Shown: piece after piece, positions 42,968 through 56,913 of the stretch
How positions within the stretch are numbered: the first letter of the stretch is position 1
Layout: the number at the start of each line of letters is the position of its first letter
Assembly: GCA_016946835.1 (NCBI GenBank)
Contig: JACVTC010000019.1
Coordinates: 913,501 to 977,500, forward strand
Length of the DNA: 64,000 bases
Source: Neocallimastix lanati (nom. inval.)
Taxonomy: Eukaryota; Neocallimastigomycota; Neocallimastigomycetes; Neocallimastigales; Neocallimastigaceae
Direction: 5' to 3'
Made by a program: the position numbers and the translations under genes
The notes under the pieces: model-generated
What the model was told of the DNA's origin: nothing
Seen by the model: only the letters and a program-made list of their open reading frames with translations
Database searches by the model: none

Positions 42968-43112
42968 AGGTTTTTTTTTTTTTTTTTTTTTTTCGCTGTG
43001 CACTGTCCTTGGTTTCAGCCCCCCCCCCTCAGGGGCAGCGTGAATATTAAGGTAGTCATACATTTCCATATAGGCAGAATTGTCCTTACTGGACGACCTT
43101 TCTGAGTATGAA
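42968..43112 (-). mobile_element. 5'-truncated LINE-like 3' end with poly-A tail, copy 2
   Basis: The minus-strand reading ends ...GGCTGAAACCAAGGACAGTG, CACAGCG, then about 22 A. It aligns over about 110 bp with the copy at 14689-14810, sharing the blocks GGTCGTCCAGTA and GGACAAT. It starts abruptly at about 43112, where satellite DNA begins. Confidence 0.68.
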
Positions 43113-46100
43113 TATAAAGTACAAATTGAATAAAATAAAAATAAAATAAAATAAAAATAAAAATAAAAATAAAATAAAATAAAATAAAATAAAATAAAAT
43201 AAATAGTAGAAATATAAATATAAAGTACAGATTAAATAAAATAAAATAAAATAAAATAAAATAAATAGTAGAAATATAAATATAAAGTACAGATTAAATA
43301 AAATAAAATAAAATAAAATAAAATAAATAGTAGAAATATAAATATAAAGTACAGATTAAATAAAATAAAATAAAATAAAATAAATAGTAGAAATATAAAT
43401 ATAAAGTACAGATTAAATAAAATAAAATAAAATAAAATAAATAGTAGAAATATAAATATAAAGTACAGATTAAATAAAATAAAATAAAATAAAATAAATA
43501 GTAGAAATATAAATATAAAGTACAGATTAAATAAAATAAAATAAAATAAAATAAATAGTAGAAATATAAATATAAAGTACAGATTAAATAAAATAAAATA
43601 AAATAAAATAAATAGTAGAAATATAAATATAAAGTACAGATTAAATAAAATAAAATAAAATAAAATAAATAGTAGAAATATAAATATAAAGTACAGATTA
43701 AATAAAATAAAATAAAATAAAATAAATAGTATAAATATAAATATAAAGTACAGATTAAATAAAATAAAATAAAATAAAATAAATAGTAGAAATATAAATA
43801 TAAAGTACAGATTAAATAAAATAAAATAAAATAAAATAAATAGTAGAAATATAAATATAAAGTACAGATTAAATAAAATAAAATAAAATAAAATAAATAG
43901 TAGAAATATAAATATAAAGTACAGATTAAATAAAATAAAATAAAATAAATAGTAGAAATATAAATATAAAGTACAGATTAAATAAAATAAAATAAAATAA
44001 AATAAATAGTAGAAATATAAATATAAAGTACAGATTAAATAAAATAAAATAAAATAAAATAAATAGTAGAAATATAAATATAAAGTACAGATTAAATAAA
44101 ATAAAATAAAATAAAATAAATAGTAGAAATATAAATATAAAGTACAGATTAAATAAAATAAAATAAAATAAAATAAATAGTAGAAATATAAATATAAAGT
44201 ACAGATTAAATAAAATAAAATAAAATAAAATAAATAGTAGAAATATAAATATAAAGTACAGATTAAATAAAATAAAATAAAATAAAATAAATAGTAGAAA
44301 TATAAATATAAAGTACAGATTAAATAAAATAAAATAAAATAAAATAAATAGTAGAAATATAAATATAAAGTACAGATTAAATAAAATAAAATAAAATAAA
44401 TAGTAGAAATATAAATATAAAGTACAAATTAAATAAAATAAAATAAAATAAATAGTAGAAATATAAATATAAAGTACAGATTAAATAAAATAAAATAAAA
44501 TAAAATAAATAGTAGAAATATAAATATAAAGTACAGATTAAATAAAATAAAATAAAATAAAATAAAATAAAATAAAATAAAATAAAATAAAATAAAATAA
44601 AATAAAATAAAATAAAATAAAATAAAATAAAATAAAATAAAATAAAATAAAATAAAATAAAATAAAATAAAATAAAATAAAATAAAATAAAATAAAATAA
44701 AATAAAATAAAATAAAATAAAATAAAATAAAATAAAATAAAATAAAATAAAATAAAATAAAATAAAATAAAATAAAATAAAATAAAATAAAATAAAATAA
44801 ATAGTAGAAATATGAATATAAAGTACAGATTGAATAAAATAAAATAAAATAAAATAAAATAAAATAAAATAAATAGTAGAAATATGAATATAAAGTACAG
44901 ATTGAATAAAATAAAATAAAATAAAATAAAATAAAATAAAATAAAATAAAATAAAATAAAATAAAATAAAATAAAATAAAATAAAATAAATAGTAGAAAT
45001 ATGAATATAAAGTACAGATTGAATAAAATAAAATAAAATAAAATAAAATAAAATAAAATAAAATAAAATAAAATAAAATAAAATAAAATAAATAGTAGAA
45101 ATATGAATATAAAGTACAGATTGAATAAAATAAAATAAAATAAAATAAAATAAAATAAAATAAAATAAAATAAAATAAAATAAAATAAAATAAAATAAAA
45201 TAAAATAAAATAAAATAAAATAAAATAAAATAAAATAAAATAAAATAAAATAAAATAAAATAAATAGTAGAAATATGAATATAAAGTACAGATTGAATAA
45301 AATAAAATAAAATAAAATAAAATAAAATAAAATAAAATAAAATAAAATAAAATAAAATAAAATAAAATAAATAGTAGAAATATGAATATAAAGTACAGAT
45401 TGAATAAAATAAAATAAAATAAAATAAAATAAAATAAAATAAAATAAAATAAAATAAAATAAATAGTAGAAATATGAATATAAAGTACAGATTGAATAAA
45501 ATAAAATAAAATAAAATAAAATAAAATAAAATAAAATAAAATAAAATAAAATAAAATAAAATAAAATAAAATAAAATAAAATAAAATAAAATAAAATAAA
45601 ATAAAATAAAATAAAATAAAATAAAATAAAATAAAATAAAATAAAATAAATAGTAGAAATATGAATATAAAGTACAGATTGAATAAAATAAAATAAAATA
45701 AAATAAAATAAAATAAAATAAAATAAAATAAAATAAATAGTAGAAATATGAATATAAAGTACAGATTGAATAAAATAAAATAAAATAAAATAAAATAAAA
45801 TAAAATAAAATAAAATAAATAGTAGAAATATGAATATAAAGTACAGATTGAATAAAATAAAATAAAATAAAATAAAATAAAATAAAATAAAATAAAATAA
45901 AATAAAATAAAATAAAATAAAATAAAATAAAATAAAATAAATAGTAGAAATATGAATATAAAGTACAGATTGAATAAAATAAAATAAAATAAAATAAAAT
46001 AAAATAAAATAAAATAAATAGTAGAAATATGAATATAAAGTACAGATTGAATAAAATAAAATAAAATAAAATAAAATAAAATAAAATAAAATAAAATAAA

Positions 46101-46345
46101 TAGTAGAAATATGAATATAAAGTACAGATTGAATAAAATAAAATAAAATAAAATAAAATAATATAATATAAAATAAATAGTAGAAATATAAATATGAAGT
46201 ACAGATTGAATAAAATAAAATAAAATAAAATAAAATAAAATAAAATAAAATAAAATAAAATAAAATAAAATAAAATAAAATAAAATAAAATAAAATAAAA
46301 TAAAATAAAATAAAATAAAATAAAATAAAATAAAAATAATAATAA
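43113..46345. repeat. 3.2-kb composite satellite: 57-bp units, then related units with variable (TAAAA)n
   Basis: The left half (about 43190-44540) is a regular tandem array of 57-bp units containing GTAGAAATATAAATATAAAG, then TACAGATTAAA, then four TAAAA copies. A few units have one TAAAA less. The middle (about 44540-44800) is pure (TAAAA)n. The right half (about 44800-46200) has a variant core (AATATGAATATAAAG...CAGATTGAA) separated by highly variable runs of TAAAA. It ends with pure (TAAAA)n to about 46345. No coding potential. Confidence 0.95.
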
Positions 46346-48680
46346 TTAAATGGAGTATTTTTAGGTTTTTAAAAAAAAATTTTTTTGTATAATTTATTCT
46401 GCTAATAATTTAAATAATTAATGATATATTACTTTTACATTTCCATAAAATGTGAATATACTACCCTAGTTTTTTATTTATTTTTATTAAAGAAGATCTT
46501 TATTTTCATTTCATTCATGTTTAATTCATATATATTTTATAAAATTTATTTTTTCATTTTTAAAATAAATTTAAAGAGAATGATAATTATAATAAATTTG
46601 AATATCATTTAAATATATACAAATATTACTTATATATATAATTTTATTTTTTATTTCATACTATTGAAATATAATAAAATTGATTGGTATAAAATACTTT
46701 GATTATATATTACTAATGTAAATATACAATAAAATTCTTTATAATAAATCAATTATTCTCTGTTTTAAAGATAACTTTCTTTATATATATATATATATAT
46801 TTATTAATAGTACATTGAAATAATTATAAAAAAAAATATTATCCGAATCAATATCTATAAAATATGAATAAATAGTTATTAAATAATGTATCTAATTTTA
46901 ATAATAATAATAAATGAATAAATGAATAAAAATAAAAATGTATGTAAAAAATTCACTTTATCTATTAATACATTTAATTTTATAAGAATATTAATAATTA
47001 GTATATTTAAATTTAAAGTAAAATTTAATTTTAATTTTTAATTTATAATTCTTGATATTAACTATATTAAATCTACCAATTATTAACTTTTGTTTTTGCT
47101 TCTGTTATGCATTCTGTAATGCAATAGTGGAAACTAAAATCGTAATAAAGAAATTCTTTTTTATTAATCCTTAAAAGAAGAATAAAAAAGAAGCTCATTA
47201 ATAATTTAAATCTAATATAGGAAATTTTTTATTATTGTTTTTATTAATATATAATATTCTACTATAATATATAATGATCAATAAATAAAAATTAAAATAA
47301 ATAAAATAAATAATCAAATAGAAGTACATAGTATATAATATATAGTATATAATAAATAATAAAATAATAAATAGTACATAATAAATAATAAAATAATAAA
47401 TAAATAATAAATTAATAAATAGTACATAATAATAATTAAATAATAAATATTAATAAATTAATAAATTAATAAATAATAAATTAATTAATAAATAGTACAT
47501 AATAAATAATTAAATAAAAGATAATTAAATAATTAATGCAAAATAGAATATATTGCATTAATACTAATATATATATAGATTAATTCAAAGAAAAAAATTA
47601 TAATATATTAATTTTAAATATTAATATGAATTTCAAAAATATAAATTTAAATAGAAAATATAAAGTTTTAATATAATATATATATTATATTATATTATAT
47701 ATTATTTGATAAATGAATTATTCATAATAAATGTACAATACACTAATACGTTAGAATATTTGTTTAAAAAAATAATTCTTCATTTTTCCAATCAATGTAT
47801 CATACATCATACATTATAAATTAAATAGATATATTCTAATATATATAGCAATTAATTTTAATTAAAACTTCTATCAATTTTTTGTATTAAAAAAAAAAAA
47901 AAAGTCTATATAATACTTCCATAAAAACTATATTTATATATATATATTATTAAGTAATACAACATGAAAATAAAAAAGTTTTTAGATAATAATAAAATAA
48001 ATATTTAATTTCTAATATATAATATTTATATTAATTAAATATTTTTTATAAATTTATTAAAATAATAATTTATATTATAATATATTATATTTATTTTATT
48101 TTATATAGTACCACATTGTATTTTCAATTCAAAGTTAGTTTATTATTTTATTATAAATATATCTAAATTTAGAATCAATTATTAATTATTAAATCATTTA
48201 ACAATATATAAATTATTATTTATATTTTTGTTAATAAATGCTACAGAAAAATTTAATCTAATTTATCTTTATTGTTGCTTTATTAATACAAATAGACTGT
48301 ATATAATATATCTCTATATTATTAATTTGAAATTAATATATATTATTAAATGTATATTTATTTAATATGCATAAATTTATTTATTATTACAAGAATTCCA
48401 TAATATAATTAATTACAGTAAATAAATTCATTATTTTTCTTTATTTTTCTTATTACGTAATTTTTTTTTATTTAGTTTATAAAGTAAACGTAAAAGTAAA
48501 AGTAAAATTAATTTTCTTAAATTAATTCATTTCATTTTTAAATAATTAGAAAAATTTAATTCTAAAATATATTTATTTAACTAAGTTTAAAAAGAATTTA
48601 TATTAGAAATATTTATTAATATCTAAGTAATTTTATTTTTATAATAATTATTGAGAGAATAATTAAAATTTATTTTTTAA
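46346..48680. other. 2.3-kb A+T-rich intergenic region
   Basis: No gene recognised. It contains scattered AAATAGTACATAATAAATAA-type imperfect repeats at about 47320-47520. The last few hundred bases must hold the promoter and 5' UTR of the CotH gene. Confidence 0.55.
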
Positions 48681-50239
48681 ATGAAGGGATTTACAATAAA
48701 AAAATTATTGTGTAGTACCTTATTTGCTACAATATTTTCTGGAATTAAAGCAGACAGTGATTATTTAAAAGACACTGATCGTGGTTCACTTTTTTTGAAA
48801 ACTGATTTTAATGTTGCCAAATTTGATATACAAATCGATAAATCACAATTGGATACTTTAATTGAATCTGCTAATACTGTCTATGAAAATGAAAACCAAG
48901 AAGCTAAGGTCAAAGGTAAATTAAAGATTAGTATTAGTGAAAATGAAGTTTATGAAGATGCTGACACACAATATGGTATTGGTGGTCAAAGTACAAGAGG
49001 CCAAAAGAAATTAAATTTGAATGTTAAGTTGGATAAGAAACAATTAGATAGAAAAAATATACGTCTTCGTGCTTCTATGTTTGATCCTTCTTTTCTTCGT
49101 ATTAAGTTGTCTTCTGATATTCTTAATCGTTTAGGACTTAAGAGTGTTTCATCCAATTATGTTGATGTTTTTATTAATGGTGATTACATGGGTTTGTATG
49201 TTCTTTCTGATATTTATAAAAACTCATGGCTTAAAGAATATTATAAATTAAAGAATGACCCTTCTTATCAATTTTATCAATGTAAAGAAAAATGTGATTT
49301 AACAGCAAACAATGCTAAACTTTGTGTTTCAGATAGTGATTCAGATGAATTAGCTATTCCAATTGGAGATGATGAAGATCCAAATAGAATTCCTGATGAA
49401 AATGTTCCATTATTGGAATTTATGAATGCTATTAATGAAAAGAAGACAGTTGATGAATTGAAAGAATTTATGGATGTTGATGCTTTCATTAAATCATGGA
49501 TTTTTGAATGGCTTATAGGTTCTGTTGATCATATGTTAGTTAATGGTAAAAACTATTATTTATTTAGATATAATGGTATTTGGATTCCATTGATCTATGA
49601 TTTTGATACAACTTTTGGCTTAGATAATGATGGTCAAATTAAGTCAAAGTATGGTAGTAAACCAACTGAAGTTGGATTTGAAGATTGGTATGATAAACGT
49701 TTTATTGTTGATTTATTAACTAAGGGTGATAATGAAAAATTATTCTTAAGTAATCTTCAAGAAGTTATAGATAAAGCCTTTAATCCGGATCTTCTTTTCC
49801 CACATATTGATGCTTTGAAATCATGGATTGATTCTTATGTTAAAAAAGATCGTACTCCAAATAAAGATGGGGAACTTCCAGGTCGTATTAATAATAAAGC
49901 TACTTATGATTTTGATGAGTATACTTATGATGATTTTAAAAAGAATTCTGAATACACTACTATTAATAATGTTTTAGGTATTAAACAATGGATTGCTGAT
50001 CGTTATAAGTTTGCTTGTAATAAATATAATATTAAATGTCAATCAAAATTTGTTAGTTTAGAAACTACCACTACCCCTAAAACTACTACTACTACTACTA
50101 CTACTCCTAAGATAACTACTACTACTACTACTACTCCTAAGATTACTACTACTACTACTACTACTCCTAAGATTACTACTACTACTACTACTACTACTAC
50201 TCCTAAGATAACTACTACTACTACTACTACTCCTAAGTT

Positions 50240-50271
<32 letters not shown>

Positions 50272-51584
50272 CTAAGATAACTACTACTACTACTACTACT
50301 CCTAAGATTACTACTACTACTACTACTACTACTCCTAAGATTACTACTACTACTACTACAACTACCACGACAGGTGCTAAAGAAACTGTAATTGATCGTT
50401 GTGGTGATTCCTATGGTCAATGTAGTGAAGGTTATTGTTGTAGTAAATATGGTTGGTGTGGAAAATCACAAGCATATTGTGATATTGACAGAGGTTGTCA
50501 AGAAAAATATGGTATCTGTGAATCATATAATACAATTACTTCTTCCTCTGAAAAGACTACCACTACCACTACTACTACTACCACTACTACCACTACTACC
50601 TCAGGTGCTAAAGAAACAGTAAATGATCGTTGTGGTGATTCCTATGGTCAATGTAGTGAAGGTTACTGCTGTAGTAAATATGGTTGGTGTGGAAAATCAC
50701 AAGCACATTGCGATATTGATAGAGGTTGCCAAGAAAAATATGGTATCTGTGAATCATATAATACAATTACTTCTTCTACTAAAAAGACTACCACTACTAC
50801 CACTACCTCAGGTGCTAAAGAAACAGTAAATGACCGTTGTGGTGGCTCCTTTGGTCAATGTAGTGAAGGTTATTGTTGTAGTAAATATGGTTGGTGTGGA
50901 AAATCACAAGCACATTGCGATATTGATAGAGGTTGCCAAGAAAAATATGGTATCTGTGAATCATATAATACAATTACTTCTTCTACTAAAAAGACTACCA
51001 CTACTACCACTACCTCAGGTGCTAAAGAAACAGTAAATGACCGTTGTGGTGGCTCCTTTGGTCAATGTAGTGAAGGTTACTGCTGTAGTAAATATGGTTG
51101 GTGTGGAAAATCACAAGCACATTGCGATATTGACAGAGGTTGTCAAGAAAAATATGGTATCTGTGAATCATATAATACAATTGCTTCTTCTACTAAAAAG
51201 ACTACCACTACTACCACTACCTCAGGTGCTAAAGAAACAGTAAATGACCGTTGTGGTGGCTCCTTTGGTCAATGTAGTGAAGGTTACTGCTGTAGTAAAT
51301 ATGGTTGGTGTGGAAAATCACAAGCACACTGTGATATTGACAGAGGTTGTCAAGAAAAATATGGTATCTGTGAATCAAATAATACAAAGAAAACAACAAC
51401 AACCTCAGTAAAGCAAACTAAAAGTAAGACTCCCGAACCTACTGGTGCAGATGGACAATGTGGAGAAGGTATTGGTAGTTGTGCAAATGGCTTATGTTGT
51501 AGTAAGCACGGATGGTGTGGTACATCAAGTGCTCATTGTGATATTGACAGAGGTTGCCAATCTAAGTATGGTCTTTGCAAATAA
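48681..51584 (+). CDS. Secreted CotH-family protein with Thr-rich linker and six CBM18 chitin-binding domains
   Basis: Single-exon, 967 aa. Residues 1-24 are a signal peptide (KKLLCSTLFATIFSGIKA). Residues about 45-430 are a CotH domain: GIGGQSTRGQKKLNLNVKL (family RG.ST...K.....KL), DVFINGDYMGLYVLSD, and LIYDFDTTFGLD around residue 307, whose two Asp match the metal-binding DxD of CotH atypical kinases. Residues about 456-565 are a linker of Thr runs and PKIT units. Six hevein-type CBM18 domains follow, starting near residues 572, 649, 718, 787, 856 and 925, each with eight Cys (C..C..CC..C..C..C..C). They bind chitin or GlcNAc polymers, probably anchoring the protein to the fungus's own wall or another chitin source. 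CotH in Bacillus phosphorylates coat proteins; CotH proteins are abundant in gut-fungal secretomes, often with dockerins. No dockerin is seen here, so cellulosome attachment is not indicated. Confidence 0.93.
50058..50365 (+). repeat. Thr-rich linker repeat, (ACT)n with CCTAAGAT inserts
   Basis: Tandem units of six to ten Thr codons, mostly ACT, followed by Pro-Lys-Ile/Phe-Thr. The unit length varies, as expected of replication slippage. The linker is probably O-glycosylated. Confidence 0.9.
50602..51392 (+). repeat. Tandem 207-bp CBM18-linker units
   Basis: CBM18 domains 2 to 5 recur every 207 bp (anchors at 50623, 50830, 51037, 51244) and are nearly identical at the nucleotide level. Domains 1 and 6 are more diverged, with different spacing. 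Confidence 0.9.
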
Positions 51585-52770
<1,186 letters not shown>

Positions 52771-53479
52771 TATTATTTTTTATTTTCCCCGATGATATGG
52801 ACTTGACTGTTTTTCCAGGTCCATTGAAGGTTGAAGGAAAAGGAATGACCCATATCAGGTGTACTTATTACAGTTTTCTGTAATTCTGATAGTAATCGAT
52901 GGTTATCCTTTCTAAAGTGGCTTCTAGTACAAAGAGAGAAAATTTGGAATATAGGAAGATTATTGAAAGTGGATGACGCTTTATATTGTTTTAAACTGGA
53001 TATGTAGTAACATTGAAGTTGTGTATAATTAAATAATATCATGTAGTTTCTACATTGTAATGAATCTATTATATTTTTTACTTTATAGAAAATACGTAAA
53101 CAAAATAATGCTAAAGTAAAAAATATAGTACTATTTAATCTTTTGTAGCTATTGTAAAATGGAAATGTAGGAGATTGGTTCATTCCAAAGCTTACACTTA
53201 AGGCTTTATTTAATGGATGGGAATCTTTTGGTAGATTTTCACTACTAACATTTTATTAATCTTTACATTTTAAATAATATATGATTATTTTACTTAAATA
53301 TTATCAAATACAGTAAAAGAAAAAACTTCATATTATTTTAATTATTTTTTTCTAGTTTTTCTATATTTATTTATTTATTTTTTTTTTTTTTTTATATTTT
53401 ATTTTATATTTATATTTCTTAGTTTTTAGTATTTTAGTTTATATTAGTTTCATTTATATTAATTTGTAATTTATAGTTC

Positions 53480-54665
53480 TTATGGAAAAGAGATTTCACG
53501 GGATTCTCGTTGTTATGGAGCATCTATTGACAACACAAGGTTGATTTTTATCCGTGGTATACATTCTTGGACCAATGCTAAAATGAAGGAATTTTTTCAT
53601 TCTATATACAAAAAATTCAAGAATAATATTTTGTCAGTGAAAAGAATTACTAAAGAATTACTATATTCAATGATGATTTCTTTAGGATTAAAGTATACAT
53701 TCCAAATTTCAACCACGAAAAATATGTAAAAGTATTTGAAAAAGCAATATCAGGTGTTAAATTTTCATTTTGTAGATGTTCCAAATGGAATCATAAGGTT
53801 TCTTTTCAGCATTTAAAACAAAATTTTAATATTTAATAACCCATTCAATAATACAAACTTAGGAATTTTCTCAGTTCAACTAAATTTAGTAAATGTGTTA
53901 TAAACATCAATCATGAACTTAATGCTCCTAATATACTTAATCTTAATTCTCAAAAAAAAAAAAAAAAAAAATACAATTTCTAACATTTAAATGTTTTTCT
54001 TTTTTTGTCTTAGATGGAATACCAATGGATCGAATTTTGTGAAAAGAGATCATATTGAGTACTTAAACACCATTTTTAAACCATTATTCCTATATTTTCA
54101 GGAAACAGGTAATGGTATCAATGATATTAGAAATCCATGTAAAGTAACACTTCCCAACTACAAATATTTCCAGAAAAGAATGGATCCAAATACGCCAAGT
54201 TGCAGAGGTTTATATCTTGGGCATCATGTCTCATGTCAACCAGTCCTTGAAAATAATTCCCATACTTACCTTGCATCTTTAACAACATATAGCATATAGT
54301 CTATGGAATCACTTCTGTAGGTAATGTTTATATTCCCACTAAGAAACACTCATTACAAGTCTGATAGGCAATTTTTTGAAGTTTTCACATGGCTTCAGAA
54401 TCACACAAATCATCCATCTATTCTTCTTGGAGATTTTAACATGAGCACCTCTGATATACAAGATAAATTAACGGACAATAACCTTAGTAACTGGTTTATT
54501 CTTTCATGAACTAGAGGTAGATATTCATCAGATATTGATCATGCGTGTAGTTTACTCAAGTATACTGGATAAAATATCAAGTGCTTATTTTGTTGATTAT
54601 CTTACTGTATCTGATTATAAACCGATCGTAGTTTATTGCAAGAAAACTACCGCAGATGAATCATA
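53480..54665 (+). pseudogene. LINE endonuclease (EEP/APE-type) remnant
   Basis: Open stretches in several frames, separated by stops and shifts, follow the order of a LINE ORF2 N-terminal domain: LFLYFQETG (family LQET) at about 54088-54114, FFEVFTWLQNHTNHP then LLGDFNM (family GDFN) at about 54372-54446, DIDHACS at about 54533, and VDYLTVSDYKPIVV (family SDHxPV) at about 54590-54632. The catalytic His of SDH reads Tyr. At least one stop and two frame changes break the frame, so the element is dead. Confidence 0.75.
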
Positions 54666-54879
54666 TTTTTTTTACCAAAAAAAAAAAAAAATTGTTAGGT
54701 AGGATAGGTATAAATGTCTTGAACTTAAAAAAGAAAATTTATAATCTAATAAATTTGATATTCTTAGTGAAGAATTGATAAATGGAGAACTTTCAGCAGA
54801 TAATATATAGTTGAAAAGTCCATCAACATTACTAATTCCATTGCTAAATATCTATCGATTACATCAGCAACAGAAATCA

Positions 54880-55520
54880 GAAAAGTGACATTTAGAATGT
54901 CTTTAAAACTTTATTTATTAATTTTTTTTTCAAAAGGTAAAAACATATGAAATATAAACAAATTAAGCGTTATAAATCGGCTTGTGATTCCAATGAATTT
55001 GCTAAAATTGTTGACTCGTATAGTAGGCTATGTAAATCAATTTATAAAAAATATTAACGAAATTTAAAAAAAAAAAGAATATTTATATTGGATTAAAATT
55101 AGATGTTTGTTAGCCCTTAAAAATGATTGTAGGAAATCATGGAAAGGAGTAAAAAAGAATGCAAAAATTAATAATCAATCCTTCACGATCTCTCATCCTA
55201 TTAAAAATAATAACAATGAATTAGTACCTTCTATAGATGAAAAATTATAATAGCTTGACATTCTCATTATAAATTCCTAGGGTTGGATTCTTCAGGTCAT
55301 CGTCTTTCTAACGATCTGCGGCTCTCTTTACAGAAATTACGCCTCGGGCTAGTACTAGACAAGGATTGCCTAATTCCGAATGTATAAATGCAAAGTAACC
55401 AGAAGCGTCAACACTGAAAATACAGTAAGACAAGCTATCAGGGCCAATGCCTCTGAAGGAGAAGACCATAATTTCTTTAAGATAGTCAATTCATACCCTA
55501 ATCCAAAATAAGAATTCCTT
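54880..55520 (+). pseudogene. LINE linker-region remnant between endonuclease and RT
   Basis: Basic open stretches such as KQIKRYKSACDSNEFAKIVD (about 54958) and SWKGVKKNAKINNQSFTISH (about 55138) resemble the spacer found between EN and RT in L1-type elements. Frames are interrupted. The segment 55290-55520 is G+C-richer and not recognised. Confidence 0.45.
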
Positions 55521-55944
55521 TTAATCTGGAGATGAAGTTTGTTGCATATGAACTTTTTTTTAATCTTTATTAATTTTATACATTTTATTTTGAATTATTT
55601 TTTTATTTCACGTTACTATTCAAAATATTATTATGTTCAAATTGGTCAAATAATATTTATATTTTTTATTAATTGTGTGTTTTTTATAAAAAAAAAATAT
55701 TCATTTAATTAATAAATGAATGAATAAATAAAATTTAAAGTTCACAAAAATTGCAGCTGGAAAAAATAAAAAAATAAATAAATAAATTAATAAATAAATA
55801 TTAAATTATTGAATAATAAATAAATAAATAAATAAATAGATAGATAAATAAATCAAAAAATTACAGAAACAATTAGCATTTAATTAATTATAATATACAT
55901 AAATTTATAATTATAATTATTTTTATTTATTATGTTTTTTTATT

Positions 55945-55983
<39 letters not shown>

Positions 55984-56280
55984 CTATGCGTTATTTTTTA
56001 TTTTTTCCAGTAAAACTTATAATAGCAAAATATCAAAAATTATTGAATTTTAATAAAATTATTATTAATATATTTACTAATGATAATGTAATAATGTAAT
56101 ACTTTCATAAATTTGTTCATGTATAAATTCTTTATAAAATATGTAATGTTCGGAAATTTGTTCTTATAGAAATACTTTATGAAATATGTAATGTTTAGAA
56201 TCTTATTTTCTAATTTTAAATGTAATAGAATCCAATGATTATTAAATATATATGTATTTTAAATTTATTTAATAAAAAAA
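55521..56280. other. A+T-rich stretch with short repeats
   Basis: Contains (AAAT)n-like runs near 55770-55850, (TA)n and poly-T near 55945-55982, and a duplicated phrase (TATGTAATGTT.. at about 56140 and 56188). No coding potential was recognised. Confidence 0.5.
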
Positions 56281-56593
56281 TGAAATACCGCAACATACTG
56301 AATATGTCCGAAATATGCATGAATATTAACTGAAATACTTATATGAAGCATATACAGGCATATTTGGACCTCTAAATCCGATATCTACTCAAGCAAAAGC
56401 GATATTCTTTTTATTTTTGTTCAAAATAGGTTAATGGGGGCATATCCCTGGTGTACAACATGCAAATGGTGAATATATTCATACTAAATAGGGTTTGTGG
56501 AACACTTTTAATTCATATATGGCAGGTATACACATTATAGCCATTTCATGACTATTATATGTACTTTTCATGCTAATTTTCATGCCTAATATA

Positions 56594-56913
56594 CTACATC
56601 TGCCTATTTTGCATATATCTATCATAAATAGCCTAAATACTCATGTTTAGGCCATTCTAAGCTTTCCGGAACATAATATATGAAGTACCTTGTAAAGCGT
56701 GAGGAGCGCAATCGACGTAACTTTCAAACCAGAACAATAAATAGCATATTTGGAATATAGCTTCTTTCATCTTCAAGTACTTTAAATATGCGAAGGCATT
56801 CTTATTACATCCTTATGCTAATCAGATACTACTTGAGCAATGAGTATTGAAGAACAAAATTTTTAGTTTTTAGAGTATTTTATAACAACTATGTGTGAAA
56901 TAGGCAGATGTAG
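56594..56913. mobile_element. 320-bp segment bounded by perfect 16-bp inverted repeats
   Basis: CTACATCTGCCTATTT at 56594-56609 is perfectly inverted as AAATAGGCAGATGTAG at 56898-56913. The interior is of higher complexity than its surroundings. It resembles a small non-autonomous DNA transposon, but no convincing target-site duplication is seen, so the class is open. Confidence 0.4.

Noticed and set aside
43113-46345. CRISPR-like array (regular repeats and spacers)
   Set aside because: The 'spacers' are simple TAAAA runs, units are contiguous tandem repeats, and the genome is eukaryotic.
46421-46612. 63-aa plus-strand frame after the satellite, considered as missing kinesin sequence
   Set aside because: Hydrophobic low-complexity A/T translation with no kinesin motif on either strand.
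50039-50420. Minus-strand Val-rich and Ser-rich frames
   Set aside because: Antisense shadows of the ACT-coded Thr linker of the CotH gene.
52773-53183. 136-aa minus-strand frame
   Set aside because: No recognisable domain; it lies just before, and antisense to, the plus-strand LINE remnant, so more likely part of the decayed element or chance.
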